This document shows, in pieces, positions 34,471 to 42,117 of a stretch of 64,000 nt of DNA. The translations under genes and the position numbers were made by a program. The stretch is from AA29 sp041481445. Its GTDB lineage: Bacteria; Acidobacteriota; Vicinamibacteria; Fen-336. Each line of letters opens with the position of its first letter. Position 1 is the stretch's first letter. Under the pieces are notes generated by a model, which did no database searches, was not told the DNA's origin, and saw only the letters and a list, made by a program, of their open reading frames with translations. The stretch spans positions 16,356-80,355 of the forward strand of contig JBGPBV010000011.1 of NCBI GenBank assembly GCA_041481445.1. Reading direction: 5' to 3'.

Positions 34471-34541
34471 CTTGTCTCCCGCCCAAGCGCTCCGGTCGGG
34501 CCTCGCGCGTCTCCCGCCGTCCATCTCCTCGGGAAAGAGCC

Positions 34542-36044
34542 ATGGACAACGACGACTCGAACTCCAAGTCCTCGGGCCCACCGAGGCGGGGGCGTCCGCC
34601 CAAGGGTGACCGCCCGCGCCCGGCGGCCGCCGTCGGCGAGGGTGATCCCGCCGCGCCCGCGCCCGCGGCCGTGGCGGAAGCCGAGGCCGGGGAGGCGCCG
34701 GCCACGGAGGCCGCCGCGGAGCCGGCGGCGCCGACCGTGATCGCGTCGCCGGCCGCGCCCGCCGTCCCGGCGGTGGCCGAAGGTCCGGGGCGCCTGGACC
34801 TGGCCGTCCTGAAGGAGATGGGCATCCGCGAGCTGGCCCACGTCGCGAAGTCCCTCGAGATCCCGGGCGCGGCCACCATGAAGAAGCAGGAGCTGGTGTT
34901 CCAGATCCTGCGCGCCCAGGCGGAGAAGGAGGGGCTGATCTTCTCCGAGGGGGTGCTGGAGATCCTGCCCGACGGCTTCGGGTTCCTGCGCGCGCCCGAG
35001 TACTGCTACCTGCCCGGGCCCGACGACATCTACGTCTCGCCCTCGCAGATCCGCAAGTTCGACCTGCGCACGGGCGACACCATCTCCGGCCAGATCCGTC
35101 CGCCCAAGGACGACGAGCGCTACTTCGCGCTCATCAAGGTGGACGCCGTCAACTTCGAGCCGCCCGACCGCTCGAAGGAGAAGATCTTCTTCGACAACCT
35201 CACGCCCCTCTATCCCGCCGACCGCATCCGGCTGGAGACGACCGCGGAGAACCTGTCCACCCGTGTGCTGGACCTGATGGACCCGCTGGGGAAGGGGCAG
35301 CGCGCCCTCATCGTGGCCGCCCCCCGCACCGGCAAGACGATGCTGCTGCAGGCCATCGCCAACGCCATCACCACCAACCACCCCGAGATCGTGCTGATCG
35401 TCCTCCTCATCGACGAGCGTCCGGAGGAGGTCACGGACATGCAGCGGTCCGTGCACGGCGAGGTCATCTCGTCCACCTTCGACGAGCCGGCCGACCGCCA
35501 CGTGCAGGTGGCGGAGATGGTGCTGGAGAAGGCGAAGAGGCTGGTCGAGCACAAGAAGGACGTCGTGATCCTGCTCGACTCCATCACCCGGCTGGCCCGC
35601 GCCTACAACACGATCGTGCCCGCCTCCGGCAAGGTGCTCTCGGGAGGTGTCGACTCCAACGCCCTCCAGCGCCCCAAGCGGTTCTTCGGGGCGGCGCGCA
35701 ACGTCGAGGAGGGGGGGTCCCTGACCATCATCGCCTCCGCCCTCGTGGAGACGGGCTCGCGCATGGACGACGTCATCTTCGAGGAGTTCAAGGGGACGGG
35801 CAACGCGGAGATCGTCCTCGACCGCAAGCTGACCGACAAGCGCGTGTTCCCCTCGATCGACATCAACCGCAGCGGCACGCGCAAGGAGGAGCTGCTCGTC
35901 CCCAAGGACGAGCTCAACCGCGCCTGGATCCTGCGCAAGGTGCTCACCGCGCTCTCACCGGTGGAAGCGATGGAGCTGCTCCTGGAGAGGCTCTCGAAGA
36001 CCAAGTCCAACAAGGAATTTCTCGAGAGTATGAGTAATGCATGA
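34542..36044 (+). CDS. rho: Transcription termination factor Rho
   Basis: 500 aa, longer than E. coli Rho because of an Ala/Pro/Glu-rich, low-complexity N-terminal extension (residues about 1-80). Then come the Rho N-terminal helical domain (LDLAVLKEMGIRELAHVAKS), the cold-shock-type RNA-binding domain (EILPDGFGFLRAP, DDIYVSPSQIRKF) and the RecA-like ATPase with P-loop APRTGKTMLL, Walker B LLIDERPEEVTDM and LLDSITRLARAYN. It is a hexameric RNA-dependent helicase that ends transcription at untranslated, C-rich RNA. N-terminal extensions of this kind occur in Actinobacteria and other high-GC groups and add RNA contacts. Confidence 0.97.
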   Translation: MDNDDSNSKSSGPPRRGRPPKGDRPRPAAAVGEGDPAAPAPAAVAEAEAGEAPATEAAAEPAAPTVIASPAAPAVPAVAEGPGRLDLAVLKEMGIRELAHVAKSLEIPGAATMKKQELVFQILRAQAEKEGLIFSEGVLEILPDGFGFLRAPEYCYLPGPDDIYVSPSQIRKFDLRTGDTISGQIRPPKDDERYFALIKVDAVNFEPPDRSKEKIFFDNLTPLYPADRIRLETTAENLSTRVLDLMDPLGKGQRALIVAAPRTGKTMLLQAIANAITTNHPEIVLIVLLIDERPEEVTDMQRSVHGEVISSTFDEPADRHVQVAEMVLEKAKRLVEHKKDVVILLDSITRLARAYNTIVPASGKVLSGGVDSNALQRPKRFFGAARNVEEGGSLTIIASALVETGSRMDDVIFEEFKGTGNAEIVLDRKLTDKRVFPSIDINRSGTRKEELLVPKDELNRAWILRKVLTALSPVEAMELLLERLSKTKSNKEFLESMSNA

Positions 36045-36127
36045 GACCAGGATCGCCGGTTGCAGCAGACGAGCCTTGATTTCGCGCCCTCGCTCGCGGC
36101 GGAACCGGCGGTGAGCGGAACGGGCGG

Positions 36128-36568
36128 CTAGTCGCCTCCCGGACCTTCCAGCGTCCGGTCGCCGAGGCCGGGGCGCACCGTGATCTTGATCGTGGTCGTG
36201 ACCAGCGTCTTGCTCGCGTGCCGCATGGTGAGCTTGACGTTGTACATGCCCGCGTTGGGGTACGCGTGCTCGGCGGTGTAGCGACGCTCGATCTTGCTCT
36301 TGCCGGGCTCGTACTCCGGGCAGTCGGCTTCGTGCACGCTCTTGCCGCCGTCGTCCCAGTCCCACTCCAGCTCCGGGCAGTAGTACTCCTCGACGTCGTC
36401 TCCTCCGGTCAGCTCCGCCGTGAGCAGGATGTTGACGGGGGAGAAGGCCATCCGCGGCGTGGCCCGGATGTCGAGCTTGGGCTTCTTCGGCTTGGGTTCG
36501 TCCCCCGCGGGGGCGGATGCGGCGAGGGCGGCGACGACGAGGACGGCGCACGGCACAACAAGTCTCAT
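36128..36568 (-). CDS. Secreted single-PKD-like protein, paralogue 1
   Basis: 146 aa with a signal peptide (MRLVVPCAVLVVAALAASAP). The mature part fits one PKD-type beta-sandwich: PVNILLTAELTGGDDV, then LEWDWDDGGKS (compare PKD W-D-F-G-D-G), and AEHAYPNAGMYNVKLTM (compare H-x-Y-x-x-x-G-x-Y-x-V). Two cysteines (YYCPELEW and EADCPEYEP) probably pair. Function unknown; PKD domains usually bind protein or glycan. It is closely similar to the protein at 37327-37740. GGAG precedes the ATG. Confidence 0.82.
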   Translation of the reverse strand: MRLVVPCAVLVVAALAASAPAGDEPKPKKPKLDIRATPRMAFSPVNILLTAELTGGDDVEEYYCPELEWDWDDGGKSVHEADCPEYEPGKSKIERRYTAEHAYPNAGMYNVKLTMRHASKTLVTTTIKITVRPGLGDRTLEGPGGD

Positions 36569-36630
36569 GACGTCTCCGTTCGAAAGGGACCCGACCTTCA
36601 GGCATTGTACGCTAGCCGGGTGAGAGGACC

Positions 36631-37308
36631 ATGGTCGAGGCCCGGGGCCTGAGGCTCGGGACCAGCGCGTCGCTCAAGGAGAAGCGCCTGGCCCGGCTGC
36701 TCGCCGGCCGCGACCCCGTCGCGCCCGCGCTGGAGGCGGCCCTCATCGACGCGCAGGTGCGCGGCAGCGTCGAGCTGGCCGGGATCGCCGGCACCGAAGC
36801 GGAGGGGGAGACCACCGCCGCCCTGCGCCGCGCCCTCTCCGCCGTCGATGCGCGTGCTCCCCTGAGCGTCGACGCCCTGCTGGATTGGGGGGCCGCCGTC
36901 ACCGGCTCGCGCACCCTGCGCACCGAGCCCCGCGCGCGCGCGGACGGCCCGCCACCGGCGCCTCCGGAGTTCATCGCCTCGCGGCTGGCCATCCTCCAGG
37001 AGTGGCTCGGGAGCGACAGCGCGCGCGAGCTCAAGGCCCCCCAGCAGGGCGCGCTCGTCCTCGCCCGCCTGATGGAGATCCTGCCCTTCCCGCGCGCGAA
37101 CGGCCTCGTGGCGCGGCTGGCCGCCTCCCACCTCATGGTGAAGGCGGGATCGCGCCGGCCGCTCCTTCACGGTGCGGACGCCGCGCGGCTGGACGAGGCG
37201 CTGCAGGCGGCCTTCCAGCTCCAGACCGAGCCGCTGGCGCGGCTGCTGGAGGAGGCGGCGGAGCGGGCCCTCGACCTCCTGCTGGAGGAGGTGGGCGGGG
37301 CCGAGTAG
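36631..37308 (+). CDS. Fic-fold-like protein lacking the catalytic His
   Basis: 225 aa. The region IASRLAILQEWLGSDSA, ALVLARLMEILPFPRANGLV and ARLAASHLMVKAG aligns with the Fic core, where the active-site loop is H-P-F-x-(D/E)-G-N-G-R-x-x-R. Here it reads L151-P-F-P-R-A-N-G-L-V-A-R: the catalytic His is Leu, the first Gly is Ala and the phosphate-binding Arg is Leu, while P, F, N, G and the last Arg remain. AMP transfer is therefore unlikely. An N-terminal helix (RGSVELAGIAG) occupies the position of the usual inhibitory helix. GAGAGG precedes the ATG. The Fic assignment is my reading of the motif and is not certain. Confidence 0.7.
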   Translation: MVEARGLRLGTSASLKEKRLARLLAGRDPVAPALEAALIDAQVRGSVELAGIAGTEAEGETTAALRRALSAVDARAPLSVDALLDWGAAVTGSRTLRTEPRARADGPPPAPPEFIASRLAILQEWLGSDSARELKAPQQGALVLARLMEILPFPRANGLVARLAASHLMVKAGSRRPLLHGADAARLDEALQAAFQLQTEPLARLLEEAAERALDLLLEEVGGAE

Positions 37309-37326
37309 CTCCCGGGGGCCGCCGCC

Positions 37327-37740
37327 TCAGTTCGACGACAGGTCGCCGGCGCCGGCGTGGACGGTCACCGTGGCCGTGGCCACCGCGATCGAGCGGTTCG
37401 CCTTGCGCATCGTGATCTTCACGTTGTAGGTCCCGGCCTGCCGGAACGCGTGCTCGGCGGTGAAGCGCCGCTCGAAGGTGCCGCCCGCTTCCAGCGGGGG
37501 GCAGTCCGACTCCTGCACGCTCTTGCCCCCGTCGTCCCAGTTCCACTCCAGCTCGGGGCAATAGAACTGGTCGACGTCGTCACCGCCCGTCAGCTCCGCG
37601 GTGAGCAGCACGTTGACGGGCGAGAAGGCCATGCGCGGCGCCGCGCGCAGGTCGAGCCTCGGCTTGCGGACCTTCTCCGCAGACGTCCCCACGTTGGCCA
37701 GCGCGGCGAGCATGAGAGCGGTCAGGGCGACGGTGCGCAT
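37327..37740 (-). CDS. Secreted single-PKD-like protein, paralogue 2
   Basis: 137 aa from the ATG at 37740 (signal peptide MRTVALTALMLAALANVGTS; GGAG upstream). It shares with paralogue 1 nearly identical blocks: PRMAFSPVN, LLTAELTGGDDV, YCPELEW, WDDGGKSV and TAEHA. The two cysteines and the H-x-F-x-x-x-G-x-Y-x-V strand pair are conserved. The C-terminus differs (HAGAGDLSSN). The pair probably arose by duplication around the Fic-like gene, which lies between them on the opposite strand. Confidence 0.82.
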   Translation of the reverse strand: MRTVALTALMLAALANVGTSAEKVRKPRLDLRAAPRMAFSPVNVLLTAELTGGDDVDQFYCPELEWNWDDGGKSVQESDCPPLEAGGTFERRFTAEHAFRQAGTYNVKITMRKANRSIAVATATVTVHAGAGDLSSN

Positions 37741-37902
37741 CACGGGTCTCCTCGCCGGCCGCCCTTTCGCGGGAGGGTTCTCCGCGAGCGGCTCCGGCTT
37801 CACGCCGCTCGTTGCAAGAGTCGCGCCCGGTGATGCGGGTCACGCGCGTCGGTTGCGAGGCCGCGGCCGGGGGCGCGCTAATTCACGCGCGCACAAAGAG
37901 CA

Positions 37903-37925
37903 ACGGCCGGCATGCGGCCGGCCGT
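37903..37925 (-). terminator. Hairpin after the DUF6335 gene
   Basis: Perfect 8-base stem, acggccgg at 37903-37910 and ccggccgt at 37918-37925, loop of 7. Read on the minus strand it is followed by a moderately T-rich stretch (TGCTCTTTG). It is about 70 bases past the DUF6335 stop. The rest of the 256-base gap (37741-37996) shows no gene. Confidence 0.45.
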
Positions 37926-37996
37926 CGTGTCCGCCCATCGCGCGCGCGCCGCTGTGCAAGAACCCGCAGTGCGCGCCGAGAAATGTCGGATTTCCC

Positions 37997-38386
37997 TCAG
38001 CCTCGCCGGGTTCCCCGATGCGGGTCCGGGGCCTCGAGCTGTCCGCGATGGCGGTCGCGTCGATCGAGGATCTCGGCGGACGAGCGCAACGCGCCGCTGT
38101 CCTCTTCCTGCACGCCCATGGCCCGTCCCACGTCGTCCACCTGGTTCTCGTCGGGCGTGGGGTTGTCCCCCCCGAGCGTCTCGTCCCCGACGAAGTCGGC
38201 ATCGTCCGGGACCGGCCTGTCTTCGGAGTGCCGACTCTGCGATTCGAGGGGGACCACGCCCGTGGCCAGGGCTTCCGCCGCCACCGCCGTCGCCGAGGGG
38301 ACCATTGCGGGCTCCGGCGCGTCCTTCTCGGGGATCTCCTTCGCCGCCCGCCGGCCGGCCTGCGTCTTGCGGACCTTCTTCGTCAT
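37997..38386 (-). CDS. DUF6335 family protein
   Basis: 129 aa, hydrophilic and largely acidic after a basic N-terminus (MTKKVRKTQAGRRAAKEIPE). The core DDADFVGDETLGGDNPTPDE, followed by NQVDDVGRAMGVQEEDSG, and the tail EILDRRDRHRGQLEAP match my recollection of the DUF6335 pattern (G-E-E-A-V-G-G-x-x-P-T-P-D-Q-D-x-V-D-x-x-G and E-K-R-D-x-H-R). No function is established. GGGAGG precedes the ATG. Confidence 0.75.
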   Translation of the reverse strand: MTKKVRKTQAGRRAAKEIPEKDAPEPAMVPSATAVAAEALATGVVPLESQSRHSEDRPVPDDADFVGDETLGGDNPTPDENQVDDVGRAMGVQEEDSGALRSSAEILDRRDRHRGQLEAPDPHRGTRRG

Positions 38387-38481
38387 GGGCGCCTCCCCCT
38401 CCGACCACTATAGCGTCCGGGCTCGCGCGCGGGGGATGAGCCGCGCGGTTCATGGCGCCATTCGGGCTCGAGCGTGCGTGC

Positions 38482-38487
38482 TACGAT
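38482..38487 (+). promoter_or_regulatory. TACGAT -10-like box deciding the cca start
   Basis: TACGAT followed by 6 bases and GTG at 38494. If real, it makes GTG 38494 the start and excludes the upstream ATG at 38452. Confidence 0.4.
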
Positions 38488-38493
38488 CCGATC

Positions 38494-39882
38494 GTGGACC
38501 TGGTGGTCCCTTCCGGAGTCCGCCGCCTCCTGGAGGTGCTCAGGGACGCCGGGGGGCGGCCCTACCTCGTGGGCGGCGCCGTGCGCGATCGCCTCCTCGG
38601 CCTTCCGCACAAGGACCTCGACGTGGAGGTGTTCGGCCTCCCGCTCCCGCGGCTCAAGGAGACGCTGGCGCGCCTGGGCCGGGTGGACGCGGTCGGCGAG
38701 GCCTTCACCGTGCTCAAGGTGAGCGGGCTCGAAGGGGCGGAGGGCGCGGTGGACGTCTCGCTGCCGCGCCGGGACTCCAAGGCCGGACCCGGCCACCGCG
38801 GCATCGCGGTGAGCGGCGATCCCGGCCTCGGCCTGGAAGAGGCGGCGCGCCGCCGCGACTTCACCATCAACGCCATCCTGTACGACCCGTTCGCGCGCGC
38901 CGTCGTCGACCCGTTCGGCGGCCAGCGCGACCTCCAGCTCCGGCTCCTGCGCGCGGTCGACCTCGACACCTTCGGCGACGACCCCCTGCGCGCCCTCCGG
39001 GCCGTGCAGCTCGCCGCGCGCTTCGAGATGACGGTCGACCCCGAAACCGCGCGGCTCTGCGCGTCCATGCCGCTCCGCGAGCTCCCCGCCGAGCGCGTCC
39101 TCGGCGAGGTCCAGAAGCTGCTGCTCAAGGCGCGCCGTCCCTCCCGGGGCCTCGCCCTCCTGCGGGACTGGGGGATGCTGCCCGCGGTCGCCCCCGAGCT
39201 GGTGCCGCTCATCGGCACGCCGCAGGATCCGGAATGGCATCCGGAGGGCGACGTGTGGACGCACACGCTGCTCGCCGTCGACGAGGCCGTCCCGCTCCTC
39301 GAAGGGCTCGACACGCCGCGCGCCCTGGCCGTCGTGCTCGGCACCCTGTGCCACGACCTCGGCAAGCCGTCCACCACCGGCATGCTGGAGGGCCGGCTAC
39401 GCTCGTACGGCCACGAGGAGGCGGGACTGGCGCCCACCGTCGCCCTCCTCGACCGCTGGGGCGTGCATCGCCAGCACGGTTACGACGTGCGCGGCCAGGT
39501 GCTCGGCCTCGTCGGCAACCATCTCAAGCCGGGCCAGTTCTACGATGACCGCGAGCGTGTCTCCGACGGCGCCATCCGGCGGCTGGCTCGCCGCTGCGAG
39601 CCCGGGCTGCTCTACCGCGTGGCCCGCGCCGACTGCCTCGGACGCACCGGCGACTTCCCGCCCGTGGCCATGGAATGGTTCCGCGAGCGCGTCCAGCAGC
39701 TCGAGGTCGCCGAGCATCTGCCCGCCCCGCTGTTGCAGGGCCGGCACGTCCTGGAGCTGGGCCTGCCTCCGGGACCGGAGGTCGGCCGCATCGTGCGCGC
39801 CGTCTACGAGCGCCAGCTCGACGGCGCCCTGCGGACGCTCGAGGAGGCGAAGGAGGAGGCCAGGAAGGTGATCGGGCGATGA
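38494..39882 (+). CDS. cca: CCA tRNA nucleotidyltransferase with HD domain
   Basis: 462 aa from GTG 38494 (476 from ATG 38452). The class II nucleotidyltransferase head is clear: YLVGGAVRDRLLGLPHKDLDVEVFG, quoted in parts as GGAVRDRLLG and KDLDVEV with the catalytic Asp residues, then ARRRDFTINAILYDP and GDDPLRALRAVQLAARF. A C-terminal HD phosphohydrolase domain has LCHDLGKPSTT. It adds or repairs the 3' CCA of tRNA; the HD domain may remove 2',3'-cyclic phosphates. The stop overlaps the next gene (ATGA). Confidence 0.92.
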   Translation: MDLVVPSGVRRLLEVLRDAGGRPYLVGGAVRDRLLGLPHKDLDVEVFGLPLPRLKETLARLGRVDAVGEAFTVLKVSGLEGAEGAVDVSLPRRDSKAGPGHRGIAVSGDPGLGLEEAARRRDFTINAILYDPFARAVVDPFGGQRDLQLRLLRAVDLDTFGDDPLRALRAVQLAARFEMTVDPETARLCASMPLRELPAERVLGEVQKLLLKARRPSRGLALLRDWGMLPAVAPELVPLIGTPQDPEWHPEGDVWTHTLLAVDEAVPLLEGLDTPRALAVVLGTLCHDLGKPSTTGMLEGRLRSYGHEEAGLAPTVALLDRWGVHRQHGYDVRGQVLGLVGNHLKPGQFYDDRERVSDGAIRRLARRCEPGLLYRVARADCLGRTGDFPPVAMEWFRERVQQLEVAEHLPAPLLQGRHVLELGLPPGPEVGRIVRAVYERQLDGALRTLEEAKEEARKVIGR

Positions 39883-40487
39883 GCGCGGGCCGGCCGTTGT
39901 CGGACGAGGAGCTGCAGGCGCTGCTGGCGCGCGTGGCGCGCCTGGGCGACCGTGGCTGGCGCCAGCAGGCGGAGGCGGGCCTCGGGCTGTTCACGCTCCG
40001 GGCCGCCGACGCCTTTGACGCCGTCCATCTCTACGCCCCCGGCGAGAAGGGCCGCGCGATCGTGGAGACGCTGGAGGCGGCGCGCCAGGAGGTGCCGCGC
40101 CTGGTGGCGGAGGTCCAGCGGCTCCGCCAGGAGATCGACGCCGCACGGGCGGCGGTGCGCGAGGCGGCCCGCGGGCGTCCGGCGGGAAAGGACGAGCGGC
40201 CGGCGCCCCCGCGGGCCGCGGAGGCCTTCGCGGTCGACGACGACGCCGGCCTCGGCCTGGCCGCGCCCTTCCGCGTCGGGCCGAAGGAGATGAAGGCGGC
40301 CCAGACCGATCCACTGGTCGCGCTGGCCGTCCAGACCGCACGCGCCCTCCAGCCCGACGCCCGGGAGATCGAGAAGGCGCGCCTCATCGCGATGGCCTTC
40401 GCCGCCTCCAAGCGCGACCTCGACGCGTTCTGGGCCGCGCGCAAGATGCGCGCGGTGCCGGGAGCGAAGGCCACGCGCCGGAAGTAG
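39879..40487 (+). CDS. Coiled-coil hypothetical protein coupled to cca
   Basis: 202 aa, soluble. Residues about 55-100 form a likely coiled coil (AIVETLEAARQEVPRLVAEV, RLRQEIDAARAAVREAA), followed by a Pro/Ala linker and a C-terminal helical part. The N-terminus (PLSDEELQALLARVARLGDR) resembles small adaptor-like proteins. No family recognised. ATGA overlap with cca indicates coupled translation. Confidence 0.75.
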   Translation: MSAGRPLSDEELQALLARVARLGDRGWRQQAEAGLGLFTLRAADAFDAVHLYAPGEKGRAIVETLEAARQEVPRLVAEVQRLRQEIDAARAAVREAARGRPAGKDERPAPPRAAEAFAVDDDAGLGLAAPFRVGPKEMKAAQTDPLVALAVQTARALQPDAREIEKARLIAMAFAASKRDLDAFWAARKMRAVPGAKATRRK

Positions 40488-40515
40488 CCGCGGCCGGAGC
40501 CGCCCGCCCGGGCTC

Positions 40516-42084
40516 TCAGATCTCGCCGATCGCTCCCGGATCCACGATCGGCGCCCGCCCCAGGTGCGCCTCGCGGTCCAGCACCACCAGCGTGCGCTGG
40601 TACAGCTCGTCCACTTCTCCCGGGCTGTTCGCGATGGCGGTCAGGCCGACCTTGCCGAACTGCGAGAGGGCGCCGATCAGGTGGAACAGCACGCCCGACT
40701 CCGTCCCGTGGCTGTAGTGCAGCTTGTTCACGGTCAGGATGTCGATGAGGTCCTCGGGGAGCAGGCCGCGGTACATCTCGGAGTGCAGGTTGTCGGTCGC
40801 GCGGTAGTACTTGGTGTGGCCGGAGGGGGAGAGGAAGAGGCCGGTGGCGGGGTCGAGCTTCCCTCCGGTCAGGAACTGCAGGGCCAGGTAGGGGTGCGTG
40901 GTGCCGCCCATGCGCAGGTTGATCTCGAGGGCGGCCAGGCTCCACTCCGCGTCGGGGTCGCTGCGCCAGACCAGGAAGTCCACCCCGAAGCGGCTGACCA
41001 CGCCGTGCGCGGCCAGCACCCGCCCGATCTTGATCGCCTCCTCCTGCATCCGCATGCGGTAGGCCTCCGCGGCCGGGAACACGCAGCCGAGGAAGACCTG
41101 CCCGCTGGAGCCGCCCAGGAGCTGGTCGTGCGTCGAGATCGGGAGCACCTCTCCCCTGGGGCTGATGCGCATCTGGGTGCTGGGGGAGGCCTTCTCCGGG
41201 GCCTCGATGAACTCCTCGACGATGCCGCCCATGCGTCCGAGCTTCTCGAAGTAGAGGACGGGCGTCTCCGCGGGGACCGCGAAGTCCAGCGCGCGGAGCT
41301 GGTCGTGCACGGCCGGGAGGCTCATCTCCTGCGGGTACCGGAAGAGCGCGTTCCCCTCGCCGGAGAAGCTCTCGTTGAGCTTCACCACCGCGCGGCGCAA
41401 GCCCGGGCGCGCCTTCTTGAGGTCAGCGAGCGCATTCACCACGTCGTGCTCCGTGCGCAGGTCCTCGAACCCGAGCGGCAGCTCCACCCCCGCGTCGCGG
41501 AAGACCTTGCGGCTGCCCGATTTCGTGCCCAGGTGGATGAGGTTCGGGTCCACGCCGTTGAGCGGGATGTCCAGCAGCACGGCCAGCCGCCGCTCCAGGG
41601 GCGTGGAGTTGAAGACGGTGAGGTAGGCGCGCGTGTGGTCCTCGATGCCCTCCCGGATGCGCTGGAGGAGCCGTGGGCGCTCGAGGATCTTCTCGGTCAG
41701 CGCGCGCGGGGAGGCGTCGTGCGCGCAGAGCAGGGTCAGGCGCCCGCGGGCGTGGCTGGCCGGGATGCCGGCCAGGAACTGGAAGTAGTACTCGAGGATG
41801 AGCGGGTGGACGGGCTGCGAGGTGACGAAGACCATGCGCGCGCGGGGGTTGCGCAGGCGGATGAGCAGGAAGAGCAGCCGCTCCTCGTAGAAGCTCGCGC
41901 CCGGGAGCCTGCGCAGCTCCGACTGGTCGAGGGTGAGCGAGGGCACGACGACGGAGGTGTACGCCTCCTCGTCGCGGTCGACGAGCGCCTGCCAGACCTC
42001 CTGCAGCTGCGGCTTGAGGGCCTCGAAGCGCGCGATCTCCTCCTCCGGGGTGAGGTCGGCCGGGAAGGGCGGCTGGGGGTTCAT
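40516..42084 (-). CDS. ATP-grasp peptide ligase, PGM1-like
   Basis: 522 aa. The C-terminal two thirds form an ATP-grasp fold: HLGTKSGSRKVFRDAG (K188 region), AVVKLNESFSGEGN (K235), EKLGRMGGIVEEF and the metal-binding LEINLRMGGTTHPYLALQF (E387, N389). The overall pattern matches proteins annotated as related to PGM1, the ligase that joins an amino-acid starter to a peptide in pheganomycin synthesis. The reaction is probably ATP-dependent amide formation on a carboxylate; the substrates are unknown. It follows the amidotransferase-like gene by 33 bases on the same strand. Confidence 0.82.
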   Translation of the reverse strand: MNPQPPFPADLTPEEEIARFEALKPQLQEVWQALVDRDEEAYTSVVVPSLTLDQSELRRLPGASFYEERLLFLLIRLRNPRARMVFVTSQPVHPLILEYYFQFLAGIPASHARGRLTLLCAHDASPRALTEKILERPRLLQRIREGIEDHTRAYLTVFNSTPLERRLAVLLDIPLNGVDPNLIHLGTKSGSRKVFRDAGVELPLGFEDLRTEHDVVNALADLKKARPGLRRAVVKLNESFSGEGNALFRYPQEMSLPAVHDQLRALDFAVPAETPVLYFEKLGRMGGIVEEFIEAPEKASPSTQMRISPRGEVLPISTHDQLLGGSSGQVFLGCVFPAAEAYRMRMQEEAIKIGRVLAAHGVVSRFGVDFLVWRSDPDAEWSLAALEINLRMGGTTHPYLALQFLTGGKLDPATGLFLSPSGHTKYYRATDNLHSEMYRGLLPEDLIDILTVNKLHYSHGTESGVLFHLIGALSQFGKVGLTAIANSPGEVDELYQRTLVVLDREAHLGRAPIVDPGAIGEI

Positions 42085-42117
42085 CGGCGGCCTGGGCCAG
42101 GCGCGGGCGTCGAGTCC

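Noticed and set aside
36053..36112. Inverted repeat cgccggtt / aaccggcg after rho
   Set aside because: Only 8 bases with a loop of about 44 and no T-tract; too weak to call a terminator.
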